A stretch of 64,000 bases of DNA, from contig NZ_CP101466.1 of the NCBI RefSeq assembly GCF_024362385.1, positions 372,001-436,000 on the forward strand, given 5' to 3'. Positions 51,801 to 59,112 of this stretch are shown here, piece by piece. The first letter of the stretch is position 1; each line of letters begins with the position of its first letter. This DNA comes from Arthrobacter sp. DNA4. Lineage in GTDB: Bacteria; Actinomycetota; Actinomycetes; Actinomycetales; Micrococcaceae. The translations under genes were made by a program, and so were the position numbers. The notes beneath the pieces were generated by a model, which was not told where the DNA came from, did not search any database, and saw only the letters and a list, made by a program, of their open reading frames with translations.

Positions 51801-51968
51801 CGGGAGGACTGCTGCGGAGACTGCGACGGCGGCCGCCAGGAGGCCGGCGGCGGACCGGCCAGCAACGCGTTTCCGCGTTGGCCGGGTGGTTGGAGGGTGC
51901 GGTGTCCCTGCCGGACCTGCCGGCAGGTGGGCGCGTGGGGGCGCGCCGGGAGGGGTGCGGAATAACAA
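48822..51968 (-). CDS. Secreted GH13 alpha-amylase with two C-terminal X25-like modules
   Basis: About 1048 aa. Signal peptide: basic KRVAGRS, hydrophobic AAGLLAAAVAVSAAVL, cleavage after AQA near residue 59. The GH13 barrel follows (FYFVMADRFSNGS, DIITNHTADVIGY, GFRIDTMKHV with the nucleophile Asp, MFGEVFD with the acid/base Glu, FLGNHDMGRI). Behind it are two beta domains and two similar about 95-residue modules with Ala-Gly-Ser, paired Cys and WDxxYG motifs, like pullulanase X25 starch-associated domains. The start TTG 51968 has AGGAAGG upstream; the open frame continues to a TTG at 52070, near the operator. The end product pattern, maltose or larger, is not known. Confidence 0.9.
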   Translation of the reverse strand: MLFRTPPGAPPRAHLPAGPAGTPHPPTTRPTRKRVAGRSAAGLLAAAVAVSAAVLPAQAAPNGPGSNDPGTRNQGSAPALHSLRGPVTDENFYFVMADRFSNGSTANDQGGLGPDPMVSGFDPTKKGFYNGGDLAGLRNKIDYIQGLGTTSIWLTPSFKNKAVQPEDKSAGYHGYWVTDFTQIDPHLGTNDELKALIDEAHARGMKVYFDIITNHTADVIGYQEGDRKGYVSKDAVPYKTASGEPFDDRDYAGTGTFPQLDANTSFPYKPVLTPGEENLKVPAWLNDPTLYHNRGDTTFTGEDSMYGDFFGLDDLFTENPKVVHGMEDIYKSWIGDFGVDGFRIDTMKHVNNEFWQEFGPNVLNYAKEHGKDEFFMFGEVFDTTKSFTSQFTTRNKMQAVLDFPFQDAARNFASKGQDAKALQTFFAGDDWYTDADSNVYELPTFLGNHDMGRIGSFISQDNPAASDAEKVARDELAHELMYFSRGNPVVYYGDEQGFTGPGGDQDARQTLFASKVPDYLDDDLLGTDATHATDNFNPGHPLYAKIRDLAALTKEHPALRNGAHQHRYASDGPGIYAFSRTDAQDQREYVVALNNSAQPQTAEIPTYIAKRSYTRIYGEGADEAKTSEDAKLTVTVPPLSAVVYESSGRIPHSKAAPAVALQQPAAAPSDNGRINVTADVDGTSFYEVTFEARTAGGQWQPIGTDDTAPYQVFHDVAALDAGTPLEYRATVLDNGGHTATSQSRQASVPAPVLTLQKPAEGSSVEGKVELSATADPEKASHVVSFERSVNGGDWTAVGTDSSSPVYSATDDVSTLADGTKVQYRAVMAGTAFSVTSGTRTVTVGQAPQPDSVTVAGSLNQAMGCTAQWDPACPQAKMVLDPADRIWRLTADLLTGKYEYKAALNGGWDENYGSDGQLNGQNIVLDHPGGPVTFRYDNSTHLLSAVYASQQPSAVAAAGSMDSELGCATDWEPACQQAQLVLDPADLVWKLTVPDLPAGSYEFKAALNKSWDVSYGAGGATPGANIVFEHDGGPVTFRYDHFTHVITAR

Positions 51969-52078
51969 GGGTGAGACCTTCCTGGGAAGCAGCGCTGCTG
52001 TACAGGCTTGCCGTTGACATGGGGATGCGGCAGGAGGGTTCGAAGAACAGCATGCTGTCTTGTGAACCAAGTCACAAC

Positions 52079-52092
52079 TGTAAGCGCTTGCA
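52079..52092 (-). promoter_or_regulatory. LacI-type (maltose-regulator-like) operator of amylase gene
   Basis: TGTAAGCGCTTGCA is a near-perfect palindrome around GCGC, matching sites of LacI-type maltose and starch regulators. It lies 111 bases before the chosen TTG start and is a reason to doubt the longer frame starting at 52070. Confidence 0.65.
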
Positions 52093-52155
52093 CTGAATTA
52101 CTCCAGTGTTTAGGGAACGCGCTGGCGCGGGAAGCTTCCGCGGGGACCTGAAGTG

Positions 52156-53217
52156 CTAGCCGGCGGCTATCAGTGCGGTGGGCGACGCGGCATGCAGGTT
52201 GTGCAGCACCGGTCCGGGAAGGCCGGTGATGGGATCCAGCTCAAAGGTCGCGATGTTGTGTGATCGTTCGTGCGCCACGTGGAGCCAGTTTCCGCGGACA
52301 AGGTGGTGGCGCGGCCAGTTCCCGCCGCTGTCAAAGTCCTTGACGGGTATCAGTTCGGTGCCATCCCCGGCAACCTCCAGGACGCTGATGAGGTTGGAGC
52401 CGCGCACGCCGGCATAGGCGAAGTTTCCTTGCGGGCCCAGGCAGATCTCGGCGGCGGAGTCCCCTCGCTGGCTTCCGCCCGCCGTCGCAGGTCCGCGGAA
52501 GACCAGCTCGTAGGTGCCGGCCTCGGGACGGACCACGAAGACTTCCACGGAGTACTCCGACACGATGAAGACGTTCCCGTTCGGGTGCTCCACCAGGTGG
52601 CGCGGGCCGCAGCCGAAGGGGAGGACCACCTCGTGGTCCGCCACCAGCCCTGCACCCGCCTGGTAGGTCCAGATGCGGAGGGTGTCATGGCCCAGATCTG
52701 TGGTCATCACCCGGCCGTCCCGCAGCATCAGGCTCGCGTGGGCACGGCTTTGCCTCGGGCTGCCGGGAAAAAGGGCAGCGTGGGGATCAACGGACGGTGC
52801 GGCCGGGAACCGCCCGGCCAGGCCGCCGTCGGAATCCAGCTCGTAGAGCAGAACCTGCCCGTCGCCCCAGCACGCGGCAGTGACAAAGCGGCCGTGCGGG
52901 TCAACGGCAACATGGCAGGTGGCCTCGCCGGTCGGTTGTGGTTCCCCGTAGGGTTCCAGGGCGGCTTCGCCGTGACGGCGGTATGCCCGGACTTTCCTGC
53001 GCTGCTCAGCCGCCGCGTACACCACCGGCAGGGTTGGGTGTGCAGCAACGAACGACGGCGATTGCGCTTCGACGGCCGTTCCCAACCATTCCAGGCGGCC
53101 GTCCTGGTGCGCGCGGACGGCGCCGATGCCGTCCGCGCGGCCGCCGCCGTCGGGGGTGTACGCGCCGATCCACAGGATGTTGGTGGCCGGATTGTTGGTG
53201 GCTGCGCCGTTGGTCAT
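52156..53217 (-). CDS. Lactonase family protein (beta-propeller, 6-phosphogluconolactonase-like)
   Basis: 353-aa seven-bladed beta-propeller of the lactonase family (YbhE type), e.g. LWIGAYTPDGGGRADGIGA in the first blade, ATCHVAVDPHGRFVTAACWG, GCGPRHLVEHPNGNVFIVSE and NWPRHHLVRGNWLHVAHERS. Family members hydrolyse 6-phosphogluconolactone or other sugar lactones. A role in sugar-acid metabolism is plausible given the aldonate genes elsewhere in the window, but it is not adjacent to them. It starts at ATG 53217 and is divergent from the methyltransferase gene. Confidence 0.88.
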   Translation of the reverse strand: MTNGAATNNPATNILWIGAYTPDGGGRADGIGAVRAHQDGRLEWLGTAVEAQSPSFVAAHPTLPVVYAAAEQRRKVRAYRRHGEAALEPYGEPQPTGEATCHVAVDPHGRFVTAACWGDGQVLLYELDSDGGLAGRFPAAPSVDPHAALFPGSPRQSRAHASLMLRDGRVMTTDLGHDTLRIWTYQAGAGLVADHEVVLPFGCGPRHLVEHPNGNVFIVSEYSVEVFVVRPEAGTYELVFRGPATAGGSQRGDSAAEICLGPQGNFAYAGVRGSNLISVLEVAGDGTELIPVKDFDSGGNWPRHHLVRGNWLHVAHERSHNIATFELDPITGLPGPVLHNLHAASPTALIAAG

Positions 53218-53388
53218 GGCCCAATCCTGCCAAGGTTTCGCCCCTATTCCCGTACCCCGGGCCGCCGATTAGCATGGGATTTCCGGCAGTGGCAGAAGGG
53301 AGACGGGCGCGGTCATGGCTGCATGGATGTCGATTGTCCACACCCGACGCCCTTCTGGGGCTTGGGCCTAGCCCGCGTGGAGGTGCCC

Positions 53389-54252
53389 GTGGGCTGGCCG
53401 GAGGGCGCTGCCCAGCCTCCTCCCGGACCGCGCGCTGTTCACGGCCGGTCCCCGTTGCTGGGCTTCGGCCGGATCGTTTCCCTGTTGCGTGCTGCCGGTT
53501 GTGTATTCGCCGAAGACGAGGCGCGGCTCCTGCTCGCTGAGGGCGCTGGCCCCGAGGAACTTTCACGCAGTGTCCAGCGCCGTATGGAGGGTGTTCCCCT
53601 GGAGCACATCCTGGGCTGGGCTGAGTTTGCCGGTGGCCGCGTTGTGGTTGAGCCCGGCGTTTTCGTGCCACGGCGCCGCACGGAACTGCTGGTCAATGAG
53701 GCCTTGGTTCTGCTGACGGACGGAGCACTGCCTGCGCCGCCGGTTGTGGTTGACCTGTGCTGCGGGTCCGGGGCCGTGGGAGCTGCAATTCTTCGCCGTG
53801 CCCCCCAGGTGGAGCTGCATGCAGCGGATATCGAGCCCGCTGCCGTAAGGTGCGCCCGGCGGAACCTGGATCCCCTGGGCGGCCATGTTCATGCGGGTGA
53901 CCTGTTCGCAGCCCTCCCGCCGGCGCTGCACGGGCGGGTCGGGGTGCTCGCCGTCAACGCGCCGTATGTCCCTACGGAAGCAATTCGAACCATGCCTCCG
54001 GAAGCGCGCCTTTACGAACCTGTTGCCTCGCTCGACGGAGGCCCTGACGGCCTGGACTTCCACCGACGGGTCGCCGCCGGGGCCGTTCACTGGCTGGTTC
54101 CCCACGGCCGCCTACTCATCGAAACCAGTGACCGGCAGTCGGTAAGCACCTCCAAAATCCTGGCCGCAGCGGGGTTCACCGTCCGCACCGTGCGGTCGGA
54201 AGAGCTGGATGGGACGGTGGTCGTGGGACAGTACGAGTCCCAAAACCCCTAA
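53389..54252 (+). CDS. Putative N5-glutamine (PrmC/HemK-like) methyltransferase
   Basis: 287-aa protein with a PrmC-type N-terminal helical part (FGRIVSLLRAAGCVFAEDEA, about residue 25) and a methyltransferase domain. The SAM motif is VVDLCCGSGAVGAAILR near 130. The catalytic NPPY-like motif is altered to VNAPYVPTEAI near 197. GVPLEHILGWAEFAGGRV matches the release-factor-methyltransferase leader. The start GTG 53389 has GGAGG five bases upstream. True PrmC sits beside prfA; this one does not and has NAPY instead of NPPY, so its target may be another protein or a small molecule. Confidence 0.83.
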   Translation: MGWPEGAAQPPPGPRAVHGRSPLLGFGRIVSLLRAAGCVFAEDEARLLLAEGAGPEELSRSVQRRMEGVPLEHILGWAEFAGGRVVVEPGVFVPRRRTELLVNEALVLLTDGALPAPPVVVDLCCGSGAVGAAILRRAPQVELHAADIEPAAVRCARRNLDPLGGHVHAGDLFAALPPALHGRVGVLAVNAPYVPTEAIRTMPPEARLYEPVASLDGGPDGLDFHRRVAAGAVHWLVPHGRLLIETSDRQSVSTSKILAAAGFTVRTVRSEELDGTVVVGQYESQNP

Positions 54253-54269
54253 GTGGAAAACCTGGCTGT

Positions 54270-54300
54270 GGTTTAAGCGCTGCCGGGGTTTAAGCACTGC
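54270..54300 (+). repeat. 17-bp-spaced direct repeat
   Basis: GGTTTAAGCGCTGC (54270-54283) and GGTTTAAGCACTGC (54287-54300) differ at one base. They lie directly before a hairpin in the gap after the methyltransferase stop. Confidence 0.6.
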
Positions 54301-54336
54301 TTACCGCCGCGTCCCCCAAGGATCGCGACGGTAAGC
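54299..54336. terminator. Terminator between convergent genes
   Basis: GCTTACCG (54299-54306) pairs with CGGTAAGC (54329-54336), and inner CCGCG and TCC pair with GGA and TCGCG. It is placed 47 bases after the methyltransferase stop and 85 bases before the stop of the convergent gene. Confidence 0.7.
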
Positions 54337-54420
54337 AAGGCGATTCAGTTGTAACACAAAGGCGTGCCACGCCCATGTCACGCGGCGGCCCGTGCGTAAT
54401 GAACGTTGCCGCTGCGGCAA

Positions 54421-54846
54421 TCAGGACTTCGTGCCGGTCCCATCGGAGGTACCAAGGTTGGTGGTCTCCGGGTGGGTGCTGTGGGCTGGGATGTGGTCCT
54501 CGCCCAGGGCACCGGCGTCGCCGGCCCCGGAAGTGCCGGTGGAAGTACCAGCGGCAGCAGCAGTAGAGGGTCCTGAGGCCTGGCTGCCACCGGATGCGCC
54601 GTCACGGTGCATCGCAGAGCCAATCACGGTGCCTGCCCTGCGTGCGGCTTCCCCAAGCTGGTCTGCCACTTCAGGCGCCTTTTCCTTGATGGTTTCCGTC
54701 GCCACGGACACTTTGTCCTGGACCGGCTTGCTGTCCCAGATGCCGGCCGCGCGGGCCTTCAGCTTGTCGTAAGCCGCACGGCCTGACCGCGAACCGAGGA
54801 CGTATCCCACGGCAACGCCTACACCCAAAAGAAGCTTGTTTTTCAC
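54421..54846 (-). CDS. YtxH-like membrane-anchored protein
   Basis: 141 aa. A short N-terminal hydrophobic helix (MKNKLLLGVGVAVGYVLGSR) is followed by GRAAYDKLKARA, a pattern of the YtxH-type group, then a helical part (VATETIKEKAPEVADQLGEA) and a long Ser/Thr/Gly/Ala-rich disordered tail. Such proteins are small envelope-stress proteins without known activity. It follows the GlsB-like gene on the same strand after a strong hairpin, so the two may be co-regulated rather than one message. Confidence 0.7.
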   Translation of the reverse strand: MKNKLLLGVGVAVGYVLGSRSGRAAYDKLKARAAGIWDSKPVQDKVSVATETIKEKAPEVADQLGEAARRAGTVIGSAMHRDGASGGSQASGPSTAAAAGTSTGTSGAGDAGALGEDHIPAHSTHPETTNLGTSDGTGTKS

Positions 54847-54919
54847 GATGAACTCCTGCTCTGCGAGAAGGTTGTCAGTCCCGGCCGGGGCAACGGGCGC
54901 CCGTGGCCGGGGAAAATGA

Positions 54920-54954
54920 AAGCCGGCCTGGGGATGATGTCCCCAGGCCGGCTT
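54920..54954 (-). terminator. Terminator after GlsB-like gene
   Basis: Arms 54920-54933 (AAGCCGGCCTGGGG) and 54941-54954 are exact 14-bp complements with a 7-nt loop. On the minus strand it follows the GlsB-like stop by 18 bases, and TTCATTTTCC is downstream, giving the expected T-rich tail. Confidence 0.88.
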
Positions 54955-54972
54955 CCTGGCTTGCCCGTGCAG

Positions 54973-55239
54973 TTATCCGCGGGCGCTGCGCTTGGTGACC
55001 ATGCCGTAAATGGCAAGGACGATCAGCGAGCCGACGATCGCCAGCAGCCACGTCTGGATCGAGAAGAACTCCTGCAGTCCACTGCCGAAGATCATCCCGC
55101 CCAGCCAGCCACCGAGGAATGCGCCAACGACGCCCAGGATCAGAGTGATGACCCAGCCGCCACCCTGCCTGCCCGGGAGGATCGCCTTAGCGATCGCACC
55201 AGCAATAAGTCCGAGAATCAGAAATGCAATAAATCCCAT
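54973..55239 (-). CDS. GlsB/YeaQ/YmgE family stress response membrane protein
   Basis: 88-aa protein with three hydrophobic segments: MGFIAFLILGLIAGAIAKAIL, GWVITLILGVVGAFLGGWLGGMIFG and TWLLAIVGSLIVLAIYGM, which fit the transglycosylase-associated (GlsB) family. The start at 55239 has AGGAAGAGAGC upstream. Its leader carries a GCCTCC/GGAGGC hairpin (55267-55285) and an inverted repeat at 55305-55324. It is probably induced by envelope or osmotic stress. Confidence 0.9.
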   Translation of the reverse strand: MGFIAFLILGLIAGAIAKAILPGRQGGGWVITLILGVVGAFLGGWLGGMIFGSGLQEFFSIQTWLLAIVGSLIVLAIYGMVTKRSARG

Positions 55240-55304
55240 TTGAAGCTCTCTTCCTAAGTAAAGGAGGCCTCCAGGTTCCGGAGGCACTTCATCCTTCTGG
55301 CTCA

Positions 55305-55324
55305 ATAGTAATCATGCTTACTAT
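55305..55324 (-). promoter_or_regulatory. Operator-like inverted repeat upstream of GlsB-like gene
   Basis: ATAGTAA (55305-55311) and TTACTAT (55318-55324) are exact complements around TCATGC. It lies 66-85 bases before the start, a place where a stress regulator could act. Confidence 0.55.
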
Positions 55325-55371
55325 CTATTTGCCAACCCCGTTTTTGGAAAAGAGTGCAGTTCAGGCTGGTT

Positions 55372-56205
55372 TCAGTGTCCTGTTTTGTCCGAGTCGTTGC
55401 CTGATCCGGGACCTTCGTCAAGGATCGATAATTCCGCTAGATCCTGCGGGTCCAGGGCGAAATCAAACACGTCCAGGTTCTCCGCCATCCGGTCCGGCGA
55501 AGCGGTCTTCGGAATCGTTACCAATCCGTTTTGTATGTGCCACCGAAGGACGAGTTGGCCAGGGGTTTTCCCATGCTTTTCCGCCAGTTGGGAAAGGACG
55601 GGAGCGCCCAACAAACCCGCTCCCGAGCCGCCCAGCGGACTATAGGACTCAGTAATAATGCCATGCCGGCTATGGAATTCCCGCTCGGCGGACCGCGTGA
55701 TGGCCGGGCTGAGTTGGATTTGGTTTACCGCCGGCACTACGTCAGTCTCCGCCATCAGCCGTTCGAGGTGCGCTGGCTTGAAGTTGGACACTCCGATGGA
55801 CCGGACTTTTCCCTCCGCCTGCAGCCGTTCAAAGGTCTGCCACGTGGAGACGTACTGGTCCCTGCCGGGCAGGGGCCAGTGGATCAGCAGCAGGTCCACG
55901 TAATCAAGCCCAAGACGCGCCAGCGACCCCTCGAGGCCGGCTACGGCACGGTCGTGGCCCTGGAATTCGCCGTCCAGCTTGGTGGTGATGAATAGCTCAC
56001 TGCGGTCCGCGCCGCTGGCCCTGATGCCGTTGCCCACACCGCGTTCGTTGCCGTACTTCACGGCGGTGTCGATATGCCGGTACCCGGCTTCCACGGCCTG
56101 TACGACGGCGGCGCCCGCCTGTTCGTCGTCCAGCGGCCAGGTGCCAAGCCCCAGCTGCGGAATCCTGTTGCCGTCATTGAGTTCGATGAGCGGTGCAAGT
56201 GTCAT
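55372..56205 (-). CDS. Aldo/keto reductase (2,5-diketogluconate reductase-like)
   Basis: 277-aa AKR5-type enzyme. The tetrad Asp/Tyr is in YRHIDTAVKYGNE, Lys in LFITTKLDGE, His in LLLIHWPLPG, and the cofactor loop is VTIPKTASPDRMAEN near the end. The length and the motif IGVSNFKPAHLERL are typical of 2,5-diketo-D-gluconate reductase relatives. It may reduce keto sugar acids or aldehydes. The gene is single by spacing, with a hairpin upstream of it (56227-56265). Confidence 0.9.
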   Translation of the reverse strand: MTLAPLIELNDGNRIPQLGLGTWPLDDEQAGAAVVQAVEAGYRHIDTAVKYGNERGVGNGIRASGADRSELFITTKLDGEFQGHDRAVAGLEGSLARLGLDYVDLLLIHWPLPGRDQYVSTWQTFERLQAEGKVRSIGVSNFKPAHLERLMAETDVVPAVNQIQLSPAITRSAEREFHSRHGIITESYSPLGGSGAGLLGAPVLSQLAEKHGKTPGQLVLRWHIQNGLVTIPKTASPDRMAENLDVFDFALDPQDLAELSILDEGPGSGNDSDKTGH

Positions 56206-56226
56206 GCGATCAGTCTGCCCCCTCCC

Positions 56227-56265
56227 GGCCGTCCCGGCTCCAAGTGCCCGCGATTCGGGACGGCC
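56227..56265 (-). terminator. Terminator after acyl-CoA ligase gene
   Basis: GGCCGTCCCG (56227-56236) and CGGGACGGCC (56256-56265) are exact complements, and flanking CCTCC/GGAGG can extend the stem past a bulge. It lies 20 bases after the stop of the beta-oxidation operon, on the minus strand. Confidence 0.7.
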
Positions 56266-56285
56266 CGGAGGGTACTGCCGGCGGC

Positions 56286-57842
56286 CTAGGCCGGTTCCTC
56301 CGCCAGTTTCCGCTTCAGGATCTTTCCACTGGGTCCCAGCGGGAGCTCGGAGAGTATCTTGACCACGCGCGGATACTTGTAGGCCGCAAGCTGGGAGCTG
56401 GCGAAGTCCATCAGCTCGGTCTCGGTGACACTGGCCCCGGCGTCCAGCACGATGGCGGCCGCGATCTCCTGGCCGTGGACATCGTGCGGGATGCCGTAAA
56501 CGGCGGCACTGACAACTGCAGGGTGTGTCAGCAGGACTTCCTCCACCTCCCGCGGATACACGTTGTAGCCGTTGCGGATGATCATGTCCTTCTTGCGGTC
56601 CACGATGGTGAGGTAACCGTCGTCGTCCTTTGTGCCAAGGTCCCCGCTGCGGAACCAGCCATCCACCACGGCCTCGGCGGTGGCCTCAGGCCGGTTGAGG
56701 TAGCCCTTCATCAGCAGGTGTCCGCGGATCACCAGCTCGCCGAGTTCCCCGTTGGGCAGCAGCTCGATCCGCTCCGTCACCTCAGGGCGGGCGATTTCGA
56801 TATCCACACCCCAGATCGGGATACCGATGGTGCCGGGCCGTGGCTGCATGCCCACGTGGTTGAAGGCCGCCACGGGGGACGTCTCGGTCAGGCCGTAGCC
56901 CTCATGGATCTCCACGCCGAAGACGTCGCGGAACCGGTCCATCACTGCCAGTGGAAGTGAGGCTCCGCCGGAGATGCCGTAGCGCAGGGCCGCCGGCCGG
57001 TCCGGCACGGTCTTGGCGGCTTCCAGGAGCGCCACGTACATGGTGGGGACGCCCAGGAAGATGTTCACGTCGTGCTTCGCCAGCAGCTTCAAGGCGTCCG
57101 GGCCGGTGAACCGGGGCATGAGGACGATGGTGGCCCCGGCGCGCAGGCCCGTGTTCAACACCACCGTCTGGCCGAAGGTGTGGAAGAGCGGCAGGCCGCC
57201 GAACAGGACGTCACCGGGCCGGAAGTCCATCACGCTGGTCAGCAGGACGCTGGTTTGTTCCACCAGGGCGAAGTGGCTGCCCAGTGCGCCCTTGGGCTTG
57301 CCGGTGGTGCCTGAGGTGTACAGGATGGTGGCCGTGTCCGATGGGCGGCAGGGTTCGTACGTCCGGATCGGCTCCGCGGCGGCCGCCTCCGCTTCCAGCC
57401 GTGGAAACCCGCCGTCGTCGGGCGCCATGACCGTCAGCACATCGACCCCGCTGGCTGAAGCACCGGCAGCGCCTTCCGTGAGCAGGGGAGCAGCGCAGAT
57501 GAGCAGCCGGGCGCCGCTGTCCTGCAGGACGTACTCGATCTCGCGCGCCTTGAGCAGGGCGTGGACCGGGACAACGATGGCGCCCAGCGACAGGATGGCG
57601 TAGTACACCCGGGCGAAGTCCGGGACGTTGGGGATCAGGACGGCGACGGCGTCTCCCGGCCCGATTCCCCGCGCCCGCAGTGCACCGGCATAGCCGCGGG
57701 TTTGGCTCCACAGGTCGGCGTAGCTGACCTGGTCCTCGCCGACAACGAGGGCGATGCTGTCAGGATTCCTCTTGGCTGATTCTGCCAGGACGGCAGCGAC
57801 GGAGATGGTGGCGAAGCCGTCAGCGGAGTTTGTGTTGGTCAT
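56286..57842 (-). CDS. Long-chain fatty acid--CoA ligase
   Basis: 518-aa AMP-forming acyl-CoA synthetase. Motifs: YTSGTTGKPKGALGSH near residue 172, EGYGLTETSPVAAFNHVG near 323, DRKKDMIIRNGYNVYPREVE near 420, and the catalytic Lys in GPSGKILKRKL at the end. It activates a fatty or related acid for the thiolase and dehydrogenase encoded just upstream on the same strand, with 24 bases between the thiolase stop and its start. Terminator-like hairpins follow. Confidence 0.92.
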   Translation of the reverse strand: MTNTNSADGFATISVAAVLAESAKRNPDSIALVVGEDQVSYADLWSQTRGYAGALRARGIGPGDAVAVLIPNVPDFARVYYAILSLGAIVVPVHALLKAREIEYVLQDSGARLLICAAPLLTEGAAGASASGVDVLTVMAPDDGGFPRLEAEAAAAEPIRTYEPCRPSDTATILYTSGTTGKPKGALGSHFALVEQTSVLLTSVMDFRPGDVLFGGLPLFHTFGQTVVLNTGLRAGATIVLMPRFTGPDALKLLAKHDVNIFLGVPTMYVALLEAAKTVPDRPAALRYGISGGASLPLAVMDRFRDVFGVEIHEGYGLTETSPVAAFNHVGMQPRPGTIGIPIWGVDIEIARPEVTERIELLPNGELGELVIRGHLLMKGYLNRPEATAEAVVDGWFRSGDLGTKDDDGYLTIVDRKKDMIIRNGYNVYPREVEEVLLTHPAVVSAAVYGIPHDVHGQEIAAAIVLDAGASVTETELMDFASSQLAAYKYPRVVKILSELPLGPSGKILKRKLAEEPA

Positions 57843-57866
57843 GGCCTGCTTCTTTGTTGGGATGGG

Positions 57867-59063
57867 TCACGCTGTGAGGATCAGGGCGTCGCCCTGGCCG
57901 CCGCCCCCGCAGAGGGCCACGACGCCGGTGCCTCCGCCGCGGCGTTTCAGCGCCAGTGCCTGGTGGAGCACCAGGCGTGCACCCGAGGCGCCCACGGGGT
58001 GGCCCAGTGCGATGGCGCCGCCTTCGGCGTTCACGGATTCGGTGTCGATGCCAAGATCGTTGGCGGACTGGATGAGGACCGAGGCGAAGGCCTCGTTGAT
58101 TTCCACCAGGTCCAGCTCCTGCACGGTCAGCCCCTGGTCCTTGAGCGCGCGCTCGATGGCGCGGGCGGGCTGGGAATGCAGGGATCCGTCGGGGCCTGCG
58201 GTCTGGCCGTGGGCGCCGACCTCGGCAATCCACTCCAGGCCTGCCGCTTCCGCGGCTGCCTTGCTGGCAATGACCAGCGCCGCTGCGCCGTCGGAAAGGG
58301 GCGACGACGACCCCGCCGTGATGGTGGCACTCTCCGCCTTGGAGAACGCCGGGCGGAGCTGCGCCAGGGATTCCGCGGTGGTGTCCGGACGGATGCCTTC
58401 GTCGTGTTCAAGGGTCACGGCAGGTCCCTTGCGCTGCGGTATCTCGATCGGAGCGATCTCCTCGGCCATGATCCCGGCGGCGCGGGCGGCTTCGGCGCGC
58501 TGGTGGGAGCGGGCCGCGACGGCATCCTGCTCTTCGCGCGTGATGCCGCGTTCGGCGTTTCCCGAGTCGGTGGCCTCACCCATGAGCTTCTTGCTCACCG
58601 GGTCCTGCAGCCCGTCATGGTTAAGGGAGTCCAGCATGGGCGCATCACCGATGACGACGCCGGCGCGCAGCCCGGGGACCAGGTGCGGTGCGTTGGTCAT
58701 CGATTCCTGGCCGTCGGCCACAATGAAGTCGGCTTCCCCTGTGCGGATCATCCGGGCGGCGTCGATCACTGCCGTCAGGCCGGACAGGCAGAGCTTGTTG
58801 ATGGTGATGGTGGGGACGTCCCAGCCGATTCCGGCGGCCAGGCTGGCCTGCCGTGCGGGGCCCTGGCCGGCGCCGGCTTGAATGACCTGGCCGACAATGA
58901 CGGCGCCGATCTGCTCTGGCGCCACGCCGGTGCGTTCCAGCGCGGCGCGGATGGCGTGGGCGCCGAGTTCGCTGGAGGAAAAGGGCGTGAGTCCGCCGCG
59001 GAACCTGCCGAACGGGGTGCGGGCGCCGCCCAGGATGACGGGGATGTTGGCGTTCTGGTTCAA
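57867..59063 (-). CDS. Acetyl-CoA C-acyltransferase (thiolase)
   Basis: 398-aa thiolase. The nucleophilic Cys is in INKLCLSGLTAVIDAARM near residue 89, the conserved EINEAFASVL is near 322, HPVGASGARLVL near 352, and the second Cys in VALCGGGGQGDALIL at the end. It cleaves 3-ketoacyl-CoA, or condenses acetyl-CoA. The start is TTG 59063 with AAAGGA upstream; the longer open frame to 59222 overlaps the dehydrogenase gene and is not family sequence. It is the middle gene of the operon. Confidence 0.92.
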   Translation of the reverse strand: MNQNANIPVILGGARTPFGRFRGGLTPFSSSELGAHAIRAALERTGVAPEQIGAVIVGQVIQAGAGQGPARQASLAAGIGWDVPTITINKLCLSGLTAVIDAARMIRTGEADFIVADGQESMTNAPHLVPGLRAGVVIGDAPMLDSLNHDGLQDPVSKKLMGEATDSGNAERGITREEQDAVAARSHQRAEAARAAGIMAEEIAPIEIPQRKGPAVTLEHDEGIRPDTTAESLAQLRPAFSKAESATITAGSSSPLSDGAAALVIASKAAAEAAGLEWIAEVGAHGQTAGPDGSLHSQPARAIERALKDQGLTVQELDLVEINEAFASVLIQSANDLGIDTESVNAEGGAIALGHPVGASGARLVLHQALALKRRGGGTGVVALCGGGGQGDALILTA

Positions 59064-59112
59064 GAACAGTCCTTTCAGGGGATGATGGGCAACCAAAGCC
59101 GAAGGGCAGGGC

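Noticed and set aside
52270..53388. Long plus-strand frame opposite the lactonase gene
   Set aside because: It is a shadow of the lactonase gene; only its 3-prime part from 53389 has family sequence (PrmC-like methyltransferase).
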